A DNA stretch of 53,033 bases from Myxococcales bacterium (GTDB lineage: Bacteria > Myxococcota_A > Polyangia > Polyangiales > Houyiibacteriaceae): the NCBI GenBank assembly GCA_029862185.1, contig JAOTXX010000021.1, forward strand, positions 1 to 53,033, given 5' to 3'. Shown here piece by piece: positions 52,911 through 53,033 of this stretch. The notes under the pieces are model-generated. The model did no database searches, was not told the DNA's origin, and was given only the letters and a program-made list of their open reading frames with translations. Position numbers and translations under genes: made by a program. How positions within the stretch are numbered: the stretch's first letter is position 1; each line of letters starts with the position of its first letter.

Positions 52911-53033
52911 CTAGAAACGAAAGACGTACTCGACCCAGAGCCAATGCTCCGGGTTGGGCACGCGCGAGAGCGTCGACTCGCGCTGATCGAGAAACACGCG
53001 GAAGTCGTACCGTAACCGCAATACATCGCGATC
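52911..53033 (-). CDS. Probable outer-membrane beta-barrel, C-terminal end (partial)
   Basis: A frame on the reverse strand enters at the right edge and ends at the stop at 52911-52913. The last 40 residues have alternating strands (RLRYDFRVFLDQRES, EHWLWVEYVFRF), and the protein ends with Phe. A C-terminal aromatic residue preceded by alternating polar and hydrophobic residues is the signature of outer-membrane beta-barrel proteins recognised by BamA. The rest lies outside the window, so no family can be named. Confidence 0.7.
   Translation of the reverse strand, partial: DRDVLRLRYDFRVFLDQRESTLSRVPNPEHWLWVEYVFRF

Noticed and set aside
52841-53026. 61-codon reverse-strand frame at the right edge
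   Set aside because: It is Ser/Arg-rich and overlaps the better-supported beta-barrel end in another frame.
1-53033. CRISPR arrays, prophage or insertion sequences
   Set aside because: No regularly spaced direct repeats, integrase, transposase or phage structural genes were seen.

Overview
The window is a GC-rich bacterial chromosome segment that most likely comes from a myxobacterium (phylum Myxococcota). The evidence is the MYXO-CTERM-like tails (Cys-rich patch, hydrophobic helix, Arg cluster) on the proteins at 32507-34201 and 48679-50199. Lipoproteins with Gly/Thr/Ser-rich linkers, a sterol-type desaturase and a LuxC/LuxE pair agree with this. No phage, insertion sequence, CRISPR array or rRNA operon was seen, and no gene-free gap exceeds 300 bases.

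Positions 1-13189 hold one dense forward run: the end of tuf, then fused S10, spc and alpha ribosomal operons from rpsJ to rplQ with secY, adk, infA, rpmJ and rpoA. Many genes overlap at ATGA, TGATG or TAATG junctions. Two members are missing from their usual places with intact flanks: rplC (L3) between rpsJ and rplD, and rpsD (S4) between rpsK and rpoA. map is also absent between adk and infA.

Positions 13190-26460 are mixed housekeeping: small membrane proteins, a divergent Rieske oxygenase and sterol-desaturase pair, acylphosphatase, a lipoprotein phosphodiesterase, L31, a YqhQ-like protein, RF1, a MerR regulator, a Lon-N protein, and GTP cyclohydrolase II. Positions 26461-32505 hold a metallophosphoesterase, a three-gene overlapping operon (class III aminotransferase, LuxE-like, LuxC-like), an SseB-like protein and a tRNA-Phe gene with a good promoter.

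Positions 32507-41000 are rich in envelope and secreted proteins: a DUF2330 protein, a polytopic membrane protein, a pectinacetylesterase-family lipoprotein, an SDR and acyltransferase pair, and two tandem near-identical Cys-rich lipoproteins. Positions 41946-46315 form a CoA-ester module: an Mcl-like lyase, a CitE-like lyase, two divergent succinyl-CoA-synthetase-like subunits and a one-cluster ferredoxin. A 151-bp palindrome-bounded element separates it from an EF-G gene. The window ends with a beta-helix surface protein, a dienelactone hydrolase, an acyl-CoA synthetase and the C-terminal end of a probable outer-membrane beta-barrel.

The most promising material for novelty is the CoA-ester module with an eroded ATP-grasp motif, the aminotransferase-LuxE-LuxC operon, the Rieske and desaturase pair, the relocated rplC and rpsD, and a recurring promoter geometry that suggests leaderless transcripts. 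Functions are inferred from sequence motifs read by eye; no database search was run.
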